This document shows, piece by piece, positions 36,147 to 46,189 of a stretch of DNA of 64,000 nt (position 1 is the first letter of the stretch; each line of letters begins with the position of its first letter). Origin of the DNA: Atopobiaceae bacterium. GTDB taxonomy: Bacteria; Actinomycetota; Coriobacteriia; Coriobacteriales; Atopobiaceae. The DNA lies in the NCBI GenBank assembly GCA_017533825.1, contig JAFWIE010000008.1:62001-126000 (forward strand). Direction: 5' to 3'. Position numbers and translations under genes: made by a program. The notes beneath the pieces were generated by a model, which saw only the letters and a program-made list of their open reading frames with translations, was not told the origin of the DNA and searched no databases.

Positions 36147-37250
36147 CTAGACCTCCTCCGCGTCACCGAGTCCGAGTCCCTCCACGAGGTCGTTGGCGAC
36201 CTCGGAACCAAGGACGTCTGTGGCACGTGCGAGCACGGCCGCGCGTGACTGTGGCGTCGGTGCGCAGATAAGCGCCTCATCGAAGAGGGCGCGCACGTAC
36301 AGCTCCTCGGCCTCCTGCACCGAGAGGCCTCGATCACGCAGGTACTGAATCTGTTCGGGTCCCACCGAGCCGATGGAGGCCCCATGGTTGCCGGCAACAT
36401 CGTCCTCATCGCACAGAATCACGGGCATGGTCTTGTTTGTGACGTCATCGGAGAGTATGAGCACGTTCTCCAGCTCGGCGCCCTCCGATCCCGAGGATCC
36501 GTGTACGAGGTCGATGGTGGCGCGCAGCGACTTCTTTGCGTGGCCGTCGAGCACGCCGGACTCGCGCACGTCGCAGCGGGTGTTGCGGCCGCGCTGGCGC
36601 ACCACGTGGTTGATGTCGAGAATGTCCTGCTCGCGGCCAAGGTAGCGGCAGGTCAGCTCGAGCCGTGCGCGGTTGCCGTCAAGCGCGACGGCGAGCCCTG
36701 CGGCCGTGGTGCCGGCGCCGAGGAAGAACTGTCGCACGTCAATGCGTGCGTCCTCGGCAGCGATGATGCCTACGGAGTCGAGGCGCTGCTCGGATCCGCC
36801 ACACACGAACTCAAGCACATGCACGCGTGATTCGCGCTCAGCGATGATGCGCACGAGCGCCGCCGTCGTGTCCTGTGTGGGCGCACCAGCCGGTGTGCAG
36901 ATGACGATGGTCGCCTCGGCGCCAGCGCGAACCATCACGCCGGTGTCCTCCTGCGCCACGATAGGCTCGTCTCGCTTCTCGCCGGCCTTGACCTCCACGT
37001 AATGTGCGTCCTTCGCCTGCGACTCCGCCCATGTGGTCACGGCTTGACCCATGCCGCACTCCACGCCCTCAAAGAGGCGTGGGAGTGCAAAGTACACGTC
37101 ACCCTTGCGCGAATGCACGGGCACGGTGAGGGTGATGTCGTTGGCCCGCAGATAGTTCCACGTCTGTGCGGGCGGGGTGTTGACGCGCTCGAGCGTCATG
37201 CGGCCGGTGGGCCGAGCGTCCTGCTGAGCGCCGTTAGTCGACTCTGCCAT
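36147..37250 (-). CDS. sufD: SufD Fe-S assembly protein
   Basis: This 367-residue protein starts at the ATG at 37250, overlapping the sufB stop by one base; the open frame extends much further upstream but only as a shadow of sufB. It carries the SufBD beta-helix core (TCRYLGREQDILDINHVVRQ), a conserved G-H-A-K-K-S-L-R-A-T-I-D region and the C-terminal G-N-H-G-A-S-I-G...L-R-D-R-G-L-S-V-Q-E-A motif. It works in the SufBC2D complex. Confidence 0.93.
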   Translation of the reverse strand: MAESTNGAQQDARPTGRMTLERVNTPPAQTWNYLRANDITLTVPVHSRKGDVYFALPRLFEGVECGMGQAVTTWAESQAKDAHYVEVKAGEKRDEPIVAQEDTGVMVRAGAEATIVICTPAGAPTQDTTAALVRIIAERESRVHVLEFVCGGSEQRLDSVGIIAAEDARIDVRQFFLGAGTTAAGLAVALDGNRARLELTCRYLGREQDILDINHVVRQRGRNTRCDVRESGVLDGHAKKSLRATIDLVHGSSGSEGAELENVLILSDDVTNKTMPVILCDEDDVAGNHGASIGSVGPEQIQYLRDRGLSVQEAEELYVRALFDEALICAPTPQSRAAVLARATDVLGSEVANDLVEGLGLGDAEEV

Positions 37251-38674
37251 TAGCCAATCGCCCCTTCCATCTCGAGCTTGATGAGGTTGTTCATCTCCAC
37301 GGCGTACTCCAGGGGCAGCTCCTTGCTCACGGGGTTGGCGAAGCCGCCCACCACCATGGTGCGGGCCTCGGCCTCTGTGCAACCGCGGCTCATGAGGTAG
37401 AGCACCGTGTCGTCGGAGATGCGGCCGATGGTGGCCTCGTGGCCTACGCTTGCCGTGGCATTGCGCACGTCCATGGCGGGAATCGTGTCGGAGCGGCTGA
37501 TGTCGTCGAGCATCAGCGATTGACAGCTCACCGTGGCGCGTGCGCCCTCGGCGCGACGACCAATAACCACGGAGCTGCGGAAGGTGTTGCAGCCACCGTC
37601 CTTGGAGATGGACTTGGTGTCCACGCTCGCCGTGGTGTGTGGCCCGTTGAGAATGACCTTGCAGCCGGTATCGAGGTCCTGCGTTGCGCCTGCGAAGGTG
37701 ATGCCGCTGAACTCGCAGCTTGAGCGTGCGCCCTGAAGAATGGTGGTGGGGTAGAGGTAGCTCACATGGCTGCCGAACGAACCCGAGACCCACTCCATCT
37801 TTGCGTCTGCGCCTACGCGGGCACGCTTGGTATTGAGGTTGTACATGTTCTTTGACCAGTTTTCGATGGTGGAGTAGCGCAACCGCGCGCCATCCTTCAC
37901 AAAGAGCTCCACCGCACCGGCATGCAGGTTGGCCTCGTAGTACTTGGGTGCCGAGCAGCCTTCGATGAAGTGCAGGTCTGCGCCTTCCTCAACGATGATG
38001 AGGGTGTGCTCGAATTGTCCGGCTCCCTCGGCGTTGAGGCGGAAGTAGCTCTGCAGTGGGTACTCTACCGTGACACCGGCAGGTACGTAGACGAACGAGC
38101 CGCCTGACCACACCGCATAGTGCAGAGCCGCGAACTTGTGGTCCGCGGGCGGAATGAGTGTGCCGAAGTATTCGTGCACCACCGGTTCCCACTGGGGGTC
38201 GTGCAGGGCGTCCTCGATGGTGGTGTACACCACGCCGTCCTTGGCGACCTCCTCGCGCATGTTGTGATACACGATTTCGGAGTCATACTGGGCACCCACG
38301 CCTGCAAGGCTCTCGCGCTCCGCCTCGGGGATGCCGAGGCGTTCGAAGGTGTTCTTGATGTCGTCGGGCACGTCATCCCAGCTTTTGGCCTGCTTGGTCC
38401 GCGGACTCACGTAGGTGGAGATGTGATCCATGTCGAGTCCGGCGATGGAGGGGCCCCAGTTGGGTGCCATCTCCTTGGCATGGTAGGTGTCGAGCGCGGC
38501 GAGGCGCATCTCGAGCATCCACTGCGGCTCGTCCTTCTTCTCGCTGATGGCACGCACGATGTCGGGGGTCAAGCCGTCCTCATAACGCTCGTAGCCCTCC
38601 TCCGAGTAAGTGAAGTCGTAGAGCGAGCGATCGACGTCGGCGACCTGCGTGCGCTTCTCGGTCCGCTCGCTCAC
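37250..38674 (-). CDS. sufB: SufB Fe-S cluster scaffold protein
   Basis: This 474-residue protein is SufB of normal length: N-terminal helical region, then the beta-helix with FVYVPAGVTVEYPLQSYFR, S-G-S-F-G-S-H-V-S-Y-L-Y-P, and the C-terminal GHEATIGRISDDTVLYLMSR with the E-A-R-T-M-V-V-G-G-F helix. It holds the nascent Fe-S cluster with SufC and SufD. It overlaps sufC by four bases and sufD by one. Confidence 0.97.
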   Translation of the reverse strand: MSERTEKRTQVADVDRSLYDFTYSEEGYERYEDGLTPDIVRAISEKKDEPQWMLEMRLAALDTYHAKEMAPNWGPSIAGLDMDHISTYVSPRTKQAKSWDDVPDDIKNTFERLGIPEAERESLAGVGAQYDSEIVYHNMREEVAKDGVVYTTIEDALHDPQWEPVVHEYFGTLIPPADHKFAALHYAVWSGGSFVYVPAGVTVEYPLQSYFRLNAEGAGQFEHTLIIVEEGADLHFIEGCSAPKYYEANLHAGAVELFVKDGARLRYSTIENWSKNMYNLNTKRARVGADAKMEWVSGSFGSHVSYLYPTTILQGARSSCEFSGITFAGATQDLDTGCKVILNGPHTTASVDTKSISKDGGCNTFRSSVVIGRRAEGARATVSCQSLMLDDISRSDTIPAMDVRNATASVGHEATIGRISDDTVLYLMSRGCTEAEARTMVVGGFANPVSKELPLEYAVEMNNLIKLEMEGAIG

Positions 38675-39444
38675 GCCTGATCACCGCCCGCGATTGCAGA
38701 TGCCTTCTCGAACTGCTCGAAGCCATGCTCGTCGATGCTGTCGATGAGGCTTGCCGGCCCTTCGGCGACGAGGTGGCCTTGCACCATGACGTGCGTGCGG
38801 TCCACGTTGAGGCGCTCCAGGATGCGCGTGTTGTGGGTGATGACGAGCAGGGCGCCGTCGCAATCGGCACGGTATGCCTCGATGCCGCGGCTTACTACGC
38901 TGAGGGCGTCCACATCGAGACCGGAGTCCGTCTCGTCGAGAATGGCCAGTTTGGGGCGCAGGAGGAGAAGCTGCAGCATCTCGATCTTCTTCTTCTCGCC
39001 GCCCGAGAACCCCACGTTGAGCTCGCGGGTGAGGAAGGAGCTGCCCATGTCGAGCTGGTCGGCAATCTCACCCACGCGAGCGCGGAATTTGCGCGCCGTC
39101 ATCTTGAGCTCGGGGCGCTTCTGCGTGATGGTGCGCAGGTACGAGTAGAGGGGCACGCCGGGCACCTCGACCGGTGCCTGATAGCTCAGGAAGATGCCGG
39201 CGAGGGAGCGCTTGTCGGCAGCGTCCTCGGTGACGCCCTTGCCGTCGAACTCGATGGTGCCCGAGGTCACTTGGTATGCGGGGTCGCCCATGATGACGTG
39301 GCCCAGCGTGGACTTGCCCGCACCGTTGGGTCCCATGAGCACGTGCGTCTCGCCCGTGCCGACAGCGAGGCTGACGTCGTGTAGGATGGGTTTGTCCTCG
39401 GTCCCGGCCGAGAGTCCGCTCACGCGGAGGAGCTGATTGGACAT
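38671..39444 (-). CDS. sufC: SufC ATPase
   Basis: This 257-residue ABC-type ATPase has Walker A G-P-N-G-A-G-K-S-T-L, the signature N-V-G-F-S-G-G-E-K-K-K and Walker B LAILDETDSGLD, all typical of SufC. It is the first gene of the order C-B-D-S-U-Rrf2, and the start has AGGGAGAG upstream. ATP binding by SufC reshapes SufB-SufD for cluster assembly. Confidence 0.97.
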   Translation of the reverse strand: MSNQLLRVSGLSAGTEDKPILHDVSLAVGTGETHVLMGPNGAGKSTLGHVIMGDPAYQVTSGTIEFDGKGVTEDAADKRSLAGIFLSYQAPVEVPGVPLYSYLRTITQKRPELKMTARKFRARVGEIADQLDMGSSFLTRELNVGFSGGEKKKIEMLQLLLLRPKLAILDETDSGLDVDALSVVSRGIEAYRADCDGALLVITHNTRILERLNVDRTHVMVQGHLVAEGPASLIDSIDEHGFEQFEKASAIAGGDQA

Positions 39445-39498
39445 GGCATCTCTCCCTATGATTGAGCCGCGTGTGCGGCATGGCTGTGTTTGTTACCC

Positions 39499-39531
39499 AA
39501 TTCATAGTAATTACTAGGAATTAAAAAGCAA
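39499..39531 (-). promoter_or_regulatory. suf promoter with overlapping palindromic operator
   Basis: On the - strand TTGCTT (39526-39531) and TACTAT (39504-39509) are spaced 16 bases and form a plausible promoter about 55 bases before sufC. A 24-base palindrome at 39499-39522, with half-site AATTC-N-TAGTAA and only one symmetric mismatch, covers the spacer and -10 box. It is the likely binding site of the Rrf2 regulator encoded at the operon end. Confidence 0.7.
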
Positions 39532-39544
39532 GACCCAATCACAG

Positions 39545-41518
<1,974 letters not shown>

Positions 41519-41591
41519 CGAGACGTGGCAGAGGAGAGCGGTCGGGATCACTCACCTTTGGGATTGGTCCCGGTTGCACCCTTGACCGCAC

Positions 41592-41731
41592 AGATATTAC
41601 GAAATTGTACGGTTATTACGCGAAGTGGTCGATAGGAACTGTGGGTGCTTCGTGTTTCTGCAGGTGACAGGCTTGAGGAATGGTTCCCTACTCTGGGGAA
41701 CCATTAAAAACCGTACAATTTCGTAGTATCT
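41592..41731. mobile_element. Possible 140-bp MITE or IS remnant with 23-bp terminal inverted repeats
   Basis: Ends 41592-41614 and 41709-41731 are inverted repeats of 23 bases with a single mismatch (core TACGAAATTGTACGGTT). Inside is a perfect 10-bp hairpin (arms 41679-41688 and 41696-41705, 7-base loop). There is no coding sequence between them and no clear target duplication. A large RNA hairpin is the other explanation. Confidence 0.45.
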
Positions 41732-41950
41732 TTGCATGACTCACACGGGTATCAGAAAAAGCAGGTCGGATTTCGGCCCCATCCCTCAGCACAGGCCCGT
41801 CTGGGGCCTTCTGGTCGGCACTTCTGAAGCAGTTCGTACGCCATAGAAGCTCATGTGCGTGGTTTGTGACCTTCCGCAACAAGGACGACGTGCTCGCCCC
41901 GCTCATTCACAGGATGCCAAGAGGAGGAAACTCCACTGGACGCTACGGTT

Positions 41951-41956
41951 TATAAT
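41951..41956 (+). promoter_or_regulatory. Candidate -10 box
   Basis: TATAAT lies 33 bases before the start codon of the zinc-ribbon/InlB-repeat gene. No good -35 hexamer is visible at the normal distance. Confidence 0.35.
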
Positions 41957-41988
41957 GCAGGGTAAGTTGCACGCGAGGGGAGGCCCAC

Positions 41989-43215
41989 ATGGCACGAGTG
42001 AATGGTGGCAGGACAAGCGGCGGGGCGAGGTTTTGCCCCGAGTGCGGGAAGCCGAACCAAGCGGACGCTCGCTTCTGCGCAAGTTGCGGAAGCCCTCTGG
42101 GTGGTAGTGTGCCTGCGGGAGCGAACGGGCCGTCGCCATCGGTCTATGCGGAACCCTCGAGGGGTCAAGTCCCCTATGCGATTGTTGCTGTCGCTTTGAT
42201 AGCGGTCATCGGCGCTTTGGTGTGGGCTATCTTGGGAAGAGCGCCACAAAAGGCCGATACGCAAGGCGAAGTGCCTGCGACCAGTGTGGCGTCTGCCGCG
42301 AAGGGTGAGTCCGAGGCGAAGGGCGAGTCCGCCGCGAAGGGCGAGTCCGCCGCGAAGGGCGAGTCCGAGGCGAAGAAGGAGCCTGCCACGGAGGAGGAAT
42401 CCGTGGAGGCGGAGGCTCCCACCTTCGTCGTGGAGTTTCTTGGCTCTGGGGCGGACTCGGGTTCCATGAAGCCGGTTGAGGCCAAGAAGGGCGAGACAGT
42501 CGTGCTCCCCAAGTGCAAGTTCAAGCGCGACGGCTACAAGTTTGAATCTTGGACAGACGGTTCGGGCAATGAGTACGAGCCGGGGGACTCGCTGGAGATG
42601 AGTCGGGATGTGACCCTCAGTGCGAAGTGGGTTGCTGCCGAGAAGAAGAACGCCGAGTCGAAGGCAGATGCCAACGCGAGTGCGAACATTCAGGTGACGA
42701 CGAACGTTCCGGAGACCAAGACGCAACCCTCTCAGCCCCAAATCGCGGCCCCGCCTGTGGCGAGCGATGACGTTGCCCCGCAGTCAACGCCCGCCTCGAC
42801 ATTCCCACGCAAGTGGAGCGGCACCTATATAGGTACCTCTTCGTATGCGGAGGGAGATGGTCACATCAGCAGAGCAGTGGCGTTCCACTTCACTACAGTT
42901 ACTGAGACCGGGTATTTGGAGGGTATATGCTACGTGGGCACCGACGATACCGGACCAGGCGAGACGTACGGCACTTGTTACATCAGTGGCAACGTGGATT
43001 GGAACACCGGTGCGATAAGCTTCCACGGTACGGGATGGATAGACCAGGGAGGTCTTGGCGACCTGCGCGAATACAGTGGGATGGTCGATTTCTCGTCCGC
43101 GAGCATGGGTGGCTCGGCATGGGACATCGGTACTGGCTTGTACGAGACGCCTTGGAACGCACGCGCTGTCGATCAGATTTACATCTGGCAGAACGGCTCC
43201 CAAACGGTCGTGTAA
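41989..43215 (+). CDS. Zinc-ribbon membrane protein with one InlB-type repeat and unknown outer domain
   Basis: This 408-residue protein begins with a zinc ribbon (C-P-E-C-G-K...C-A-S-C-G at about 14-33), then a transmembrane helix (about 63-83), an A-K-G-E-S hexapeptide repeat stretch, one InlB B-repeat/Listeria-Bacteroides type module (MKPVEAKKGETVVLPKCKF to L-S-A-K-W) and a beta-rich C-terminal domain (WSGTYIGTSSY; GNVDWNTGAISFHGTGWI). The N-terminus would be inside and the repeat outside. The family of the last domain is not recognised. The ATG follows GAGGGGAGG. Confidence 0.8.
   Translation: MARVNGGRTSGGARFCPECGKPNQADARFCASCGSPLGGSVPAGANGPSPSVYAEPSRGQVPYAIVAVALIAVIGALVWAILGRAPQKADTQGEVPATSVASAAKGESEAKGESAAKGESAAKGESEAKKEPATEEESVEAEAPTFVVEFLGSGADSGSMKPVEAKKGETVVLPKCKFKRDGYKFESWTDGSGNEYEPGDSLEMSRDVTLSAKWVAAEKKNAESKADANASANIQVTTNVPETKTQPSQPQIAAPPVASDDVAPQSTPASTFPRKWSGTYIGTSSYAEGDGHISRAVAFHFTTVTETGYLEGICYVGTDDTGPGETYGTCYISGNVDWNTGAISFHGTGWIDQGGLGDLREYSGMVDFSSASMGGSAWDIGTGLYETPWNARAVDQIYIWQNGSQTVV
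42298..42369 (+). repeat. Four 18-bp tandem repeats inside a coding region
   Basis: Units of GCGAAGGGCGAGTCCGNN at 42298, 42316, 42334 and 42352, nearly identical, encode A-K-G-E-S-E/A. Copy number may vary by slippage in multiples of six residues without breaking the frame. Confidence 0.9.
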
Positions 43216-43237
43216 GTGTACTGTCCCCGAGGGACAC

Positions 43238-44029
43238 CTACTGTATGGTGGCCAGGTAGCGTGCGAGGCCGTCCTCCATCACGGAGCCGCACACCTCGTC
43301 AGCGGCCTCCTTGAGTTCTTTGCAGGCGTTGCCCATCGCGACGCCGGTCCCTGCGTAGCGGATCATCTCGACGTCGTTGACGCCGTCGCCGAAGGCGTAG
43401 CTCTCCTCGACATTGGCGCCATAGTGCTCGAGCACTGCCTGGATGCCCACGGCCTTGCTGATGGTGGGGGAATATATCTCGAAGGCGTTGTAGGTGCCGT
43501 TGTTGTCGAGGTGTGCGGTGAAGCCTGCCCGGCCCTCCACGGCGGTGCATACGCGCTCGTAGTTGGCGGAGGTGGTGTGCGCCTCAAGCTTGATGGTGCG
43601 TCCGAGCACCTCGTCCTTGTCGAAGTCGTAGGTGAATATGTCCGACTGCGCAAAGTCCGAGAAGAAACGCTGGATGAGTGTGAAGCGCCGGTCAAGATAA
43701 ATGTGGTGTGCGGTCTGTAGCATGTATTCCATACCCAGCTGTTCAAAGAGTCCGACGTAGTTGCGTGCGAGCTGGGAGTCCATGAGGTCGGTGTGAAGCG
43801 TCATGCCGTCGGCCTCCACGTGGGCACCGTTACACATTACGTAGGCATCGAAGAGGGGAAGGCGTAAGTCGGCATCTATCATTGCGTACGGTCTTCCGCT
43901 GCAGATGACGAGCTTGTGGCCGGCGTCGTGCAGACGCTGCAATTGGGCGATGACCGTACCAGGAATGGCGCGCAGTCCATTCATGCTGTCGATGAGTGTG
44001 CCATCAATATCAAAGAAGAATACTTTCAT
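43238..44029 (-). CDS. Cof-type HAD phosphatase
   Basis: The 263-residue form starts at ATG 44029 (M-K-V-F-F-F-D-I-D-G-T); an upstream GTG would add eight residues. It has the HAD motifs: DxD at residues 7 and 9, I-C-S-G-R-P (motif II) and F-G-D-G-V-N-D-V-E-M-I (motif IV), with a Cof-type C2 cap. Such enzymes dephosphorylate sugar phosphates or cofactors; the substrate cannot be told. It is divergent from the EIIA gene and convergent with the preceding gene. Confidence 0.9.
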   Translation of the reverse strand: MKVFFFDIDGTLIDSMNGLRAIPGTVIAQLQRLHDAGHKLVICSGRPYAMIDADLRLPLFDAYVMCNGAHVEADGMTLHTDLMDSQLARNYVGLFEQLGMEYMLQTAHHIYLDRRFTLIQRFFSDFAQSDIFTYDFDKDEVLGRTIKLEAHTTSANYERVCTAVEGRAGFTAHLDNNGTYNAFEIYSPTISKAVGIQAVLEHYGANVEESYAFGDGVNDVEMIRYAGTGVAMGNACKELKEAADEVCGSVMEDGLARYLATIQ

Positions 44030-44163
44030 TATACCTGCCAATCTGATGGCCACTGTGAGGTTATCGCATCACTGCGATGCGTCGGGTTCCCTTGGGTTTG
44101 AACTCGCCACATCACTATACTGTATGAGAGTGATAACCCCAGTTGCCAAGGCGAGGAGCAAAC

Positions 44164-44562
44164 ATGAGATACATGATACTGGTGAGTCATGCGGGACTTG
44201 CGTTCGGCGTGCGTTCGGCGTTGGACATGCTCATGGGTCCCCGTGATCACGTGCTGGCCTTTGGGATGGAGGAAGGGACCGACCCTGCGGCGTTTGGCGA
44301 GAAGGTTGCCGCTGGCTTGCCCGACTTCGACGAATCTGATGAGGCGGTGGTGCTCGGAGACATCGCGGGCGGCTCTCCGCTCAAGACGGTCGTCGCAACG
44401 TTGGAGGGACTCGCCATCGAGGGCCGCTTCGCCGCCTTTGGTGGCCTGAACCTCCCCATGGCCATCGCGGCGCTTATGGCGATCGAGGATGACTTGTCGC
44501 TCGACGCGGTGCGCGACGGCATCTTGGCAAATGGCATTGATGCTATCTGCCAGGTTGCATAG
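44164..44562 (+). CDS. Mannose-family PTS EIIA component (orphan)
   Basis: This 132-residue protein starts at ATG 44164 after GGCGAGGAG. The EIIA-Man pattern is clear: I-L-V-S-H-A-G-L-A-F-G with the phospho-accepting His9, G-D-I-A-G-G-S-P, and F-G-G-L-N-L-P-M. No EIIB, EIIC or EIID gene is nearby, so it may serve a transporter elsewhere or act as a regulator. A strong terminator follows. Confidence 0.88.
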   Translation: MRYMILVSHAGLAFGVRSALDMLMGPRDHVLAFGMEEGTDPAAFGEKVAAGLPDFDESDEAVVLGDIAGGSPLKTVVATLEGLAIEGRFAAFGGLNLPMAIAALMAIEDDLSLDAVRDGILANGIDAICQVA

Positions 44563-44580
44563 GGAACGCTCCAGTGCGAT

Positions 44581-44618
44581 GACGCCCGTGCACGTAGGGA
44601 ATCACGTGCACGGGCGTC
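44581..44618. terminator. Strong hairpin between convergent genes
   Basis: A perfect 15-bp stem (44581-44595 with 44604-44618; GACGCCCGTGCACGT) has an 8-base loop. It lies between the EIIA gene and the - strand lipoprotein gene and probably ends both transcripts. Confidence 0.8.
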
Positions 44619-44648
44619 AATACCACTACGGGCACTAGGCACAGGGAC

Positions 44649-45920
44649 TTACGCGAGTTCCACGCGTCCCTTGAGCGTGCGGGCGAGGGCCGACTCGACG
44701 TCCTCGCCTTCCTGCATGGGCGTCTCTAGGTACAGCGCGTTGCCATCTATGTCACACCATGCGCGCAGCTCGCTGGACGTGCTCTGTCCCTGCTCGCCCA
44801 TGTCGAAGGTTGCGGTCACGACCCGTGCGTTGACGGTGAGCCCGTCAACCTCGTACTGCTCGACGTCCGATGCCTCAACGTCGACGTAGCCATAGGCGGC
44901 ATCGTACCTTTCGGTCGAGGCGGTAACCTCGGGCATCGCCTCAAGGCCGCCCTCCGGCGCGAAGTCGATGGTAAGGTTCGTATAGCCCACGCCCTCCTCC
45001 GACTTCGAGAGCGCCACGGAGTTGCGGGTATAGGACATGAGCGTTGCGCCGTCGCGCTTGATGATGGCCTGCTTGGTGCCGTCGGCGTTCGAAATCGTGA
45101 GGTCAGACTTGTGCGATGCGGCCTTGACGCCGTCGGTTGAACCCTCGACGAACTCGAGTGCGGCATATGCATCCGAGAGGAGCTGCTCTGCATCGATTGC
45201 CGCCTCTGCGTCGGTGTTCACCTCGCAGCTTATGGTGGCAGCAAACGCGCATGCCTCACCGCGCGATTCCCAAGCATGCACCGAGATGAACTTGTTCGAT
45301 TGGGAGAGCTGCTCTGCCTGTGCCTCAAGATCCTTGATGCCGAGCGCAATCTCGTAAGCGGCGTCGTCATTGATTACGTACGCAATGTCATGCCCCGCGA
45401 TGCTCGCGTGAGAGATGTCGACGCCCTCGCCAAAGAAGCCCTCCTCGGTGGAGCGCGACCATGCCGCACCGAGCGTATCGGAACCCGCCTCATTGATGTA
45501 CTCGAAGCGATAGCTCATCTTGCCCCAGTCCGTGGCGATGTTGTTGTAGGTAATGCTGTTGCGATCCCATCCGATGGATTCCGCCGTGTTCCATGCCTCG
45601 GGCTGGCGGATCACGCAGATCTCCTGAAGGCCGTACGCCTCACCCTGCGTCTGGTCAACTGTGGCGTCGCTCACTATATATTTGTCGCCTTCGAAGGTGG
45701 CGAGCTGAGCACCTGTCTGCGTTACGTCGATGCGTCCGCCCGCGTCGGGAGCCTCGGTCTCACGCGAGACAACCTCAGTGGTTTGGACCTCGGTGACTTC
45801 CTGTTCATCGGTTTTATCGGTGTCCGTGCCGGTGGCTTCGGGCTGTCCACAGCTGCTGAGAGTCGCAGCGAGCGAGATGGCGAGCAGCATGCTGCCGAGG
45901 CACCTGGTTGCGTTTGTCAC
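44649..45920 (-). CDS. Secreted lipoprotein of unknown function
   Basis: This 423-residue protein starts with GTG at 45920, placed six bases after AAAGGAG; the longer frame to 45971 lacks a site. The signal peptide ends in the lipobox L-S-S-C (Cys24). An acidic Thr/Glu linker and two alpha/beta halves follow, with E-Q-L-L-S-D-A-Y-A-A-L-E-F between them. No family is recognised. It is divergent from the large surface protein gene. Confidence 0.75.
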   Translation of the reverse strand: MTNATRCLGSMLLAISLAATLSSCGQPEATGTDTDKTDEQEVTEVQTTEVVSRETEAPDAGGRIDVTQTGAQLATFEGDKYIVSDATVDQTQGEAYGLQEICVIRQPEAWNTAESIGWDRNSITYNNIATDWGKMSYRFEYINEAGSDTLGAAWSRSTEEGFFGEGVDISHASIAGHDIAYVINDDAAYEIALGIKDLEAQAEQLSQSNKFISVHAWESRGEACAFAATISCEVNTDAEAAIDAEQLLSDAYAALEFVEGSTDGVKAASHKSDLTISNADGTKQAIIKRDGATLMSYTRNSVALSKSEEGVGYTNLTIDFAPEGGLEAMPEVTASTERYDAAYGYVDVEASDVEQYEVDGLTVNARVVTATFDMGEQGQSTSSELRAWCDIDGNALYLETPMQEGEDVESALARTLKGRVELA

Positions 45921-46098
45921 GTTTGGCTCCTTTGATTGTTGCCGTTGAGGTTCGTTGAGTGCTTCTCGCACATGGTAGCATTCGTGCGCGTCCCGCCGGC
46001 AAACGTCCGGCTCGCTTCACGCGGCGCACAAGATGCGCCCAAGCGGAGGATGGCTGTCCATAGGCCACATCCGGAGTGGTTCTTCGCGAAATCAAGGT

Positions 46099-46127
46099 TG
46101 ACTGAACCAATGAGAAACCGTAACTTC
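46099..46127 (+). promoter_or_regulatory. Promoter of the InlB-repeat surface protein
   Basis: TTGACT (46099-46104) and TAACTT (46122-46127) are spaced 17 bases, about 62 bases before the start codon. The match to a vegetative promoter is good. Confidence 0.55.
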
Positions 46128-46189
46128 TTAAGAATACATATAGTCGGGCTCATTATGCCGGAGTGACGTGCCGTCGGAAGGAAGCTCAA

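Larger units (their letters stand above)
41519..41988. other. Intergenic region holding a MITE-like inverted-repeat element
   Basis: No gene was found. Besides the element at 41592-41731, there is a TATAAT at 41951-41956 that probably serves the next gene. Confidence 0.5.

Noticed and set aside
37251-37793. N-terminal extension of the sufD frame
   Set aside because: This part overlaps sufB in another frame. The ATG at 37250 is at the expected place and overlaps the sufB stop by one base.
42298-42369. CRISPR-like short regular repeats
   Set aside because: The 18-bp units are directly adjacent without spacers and keep the reading frame of the protein.
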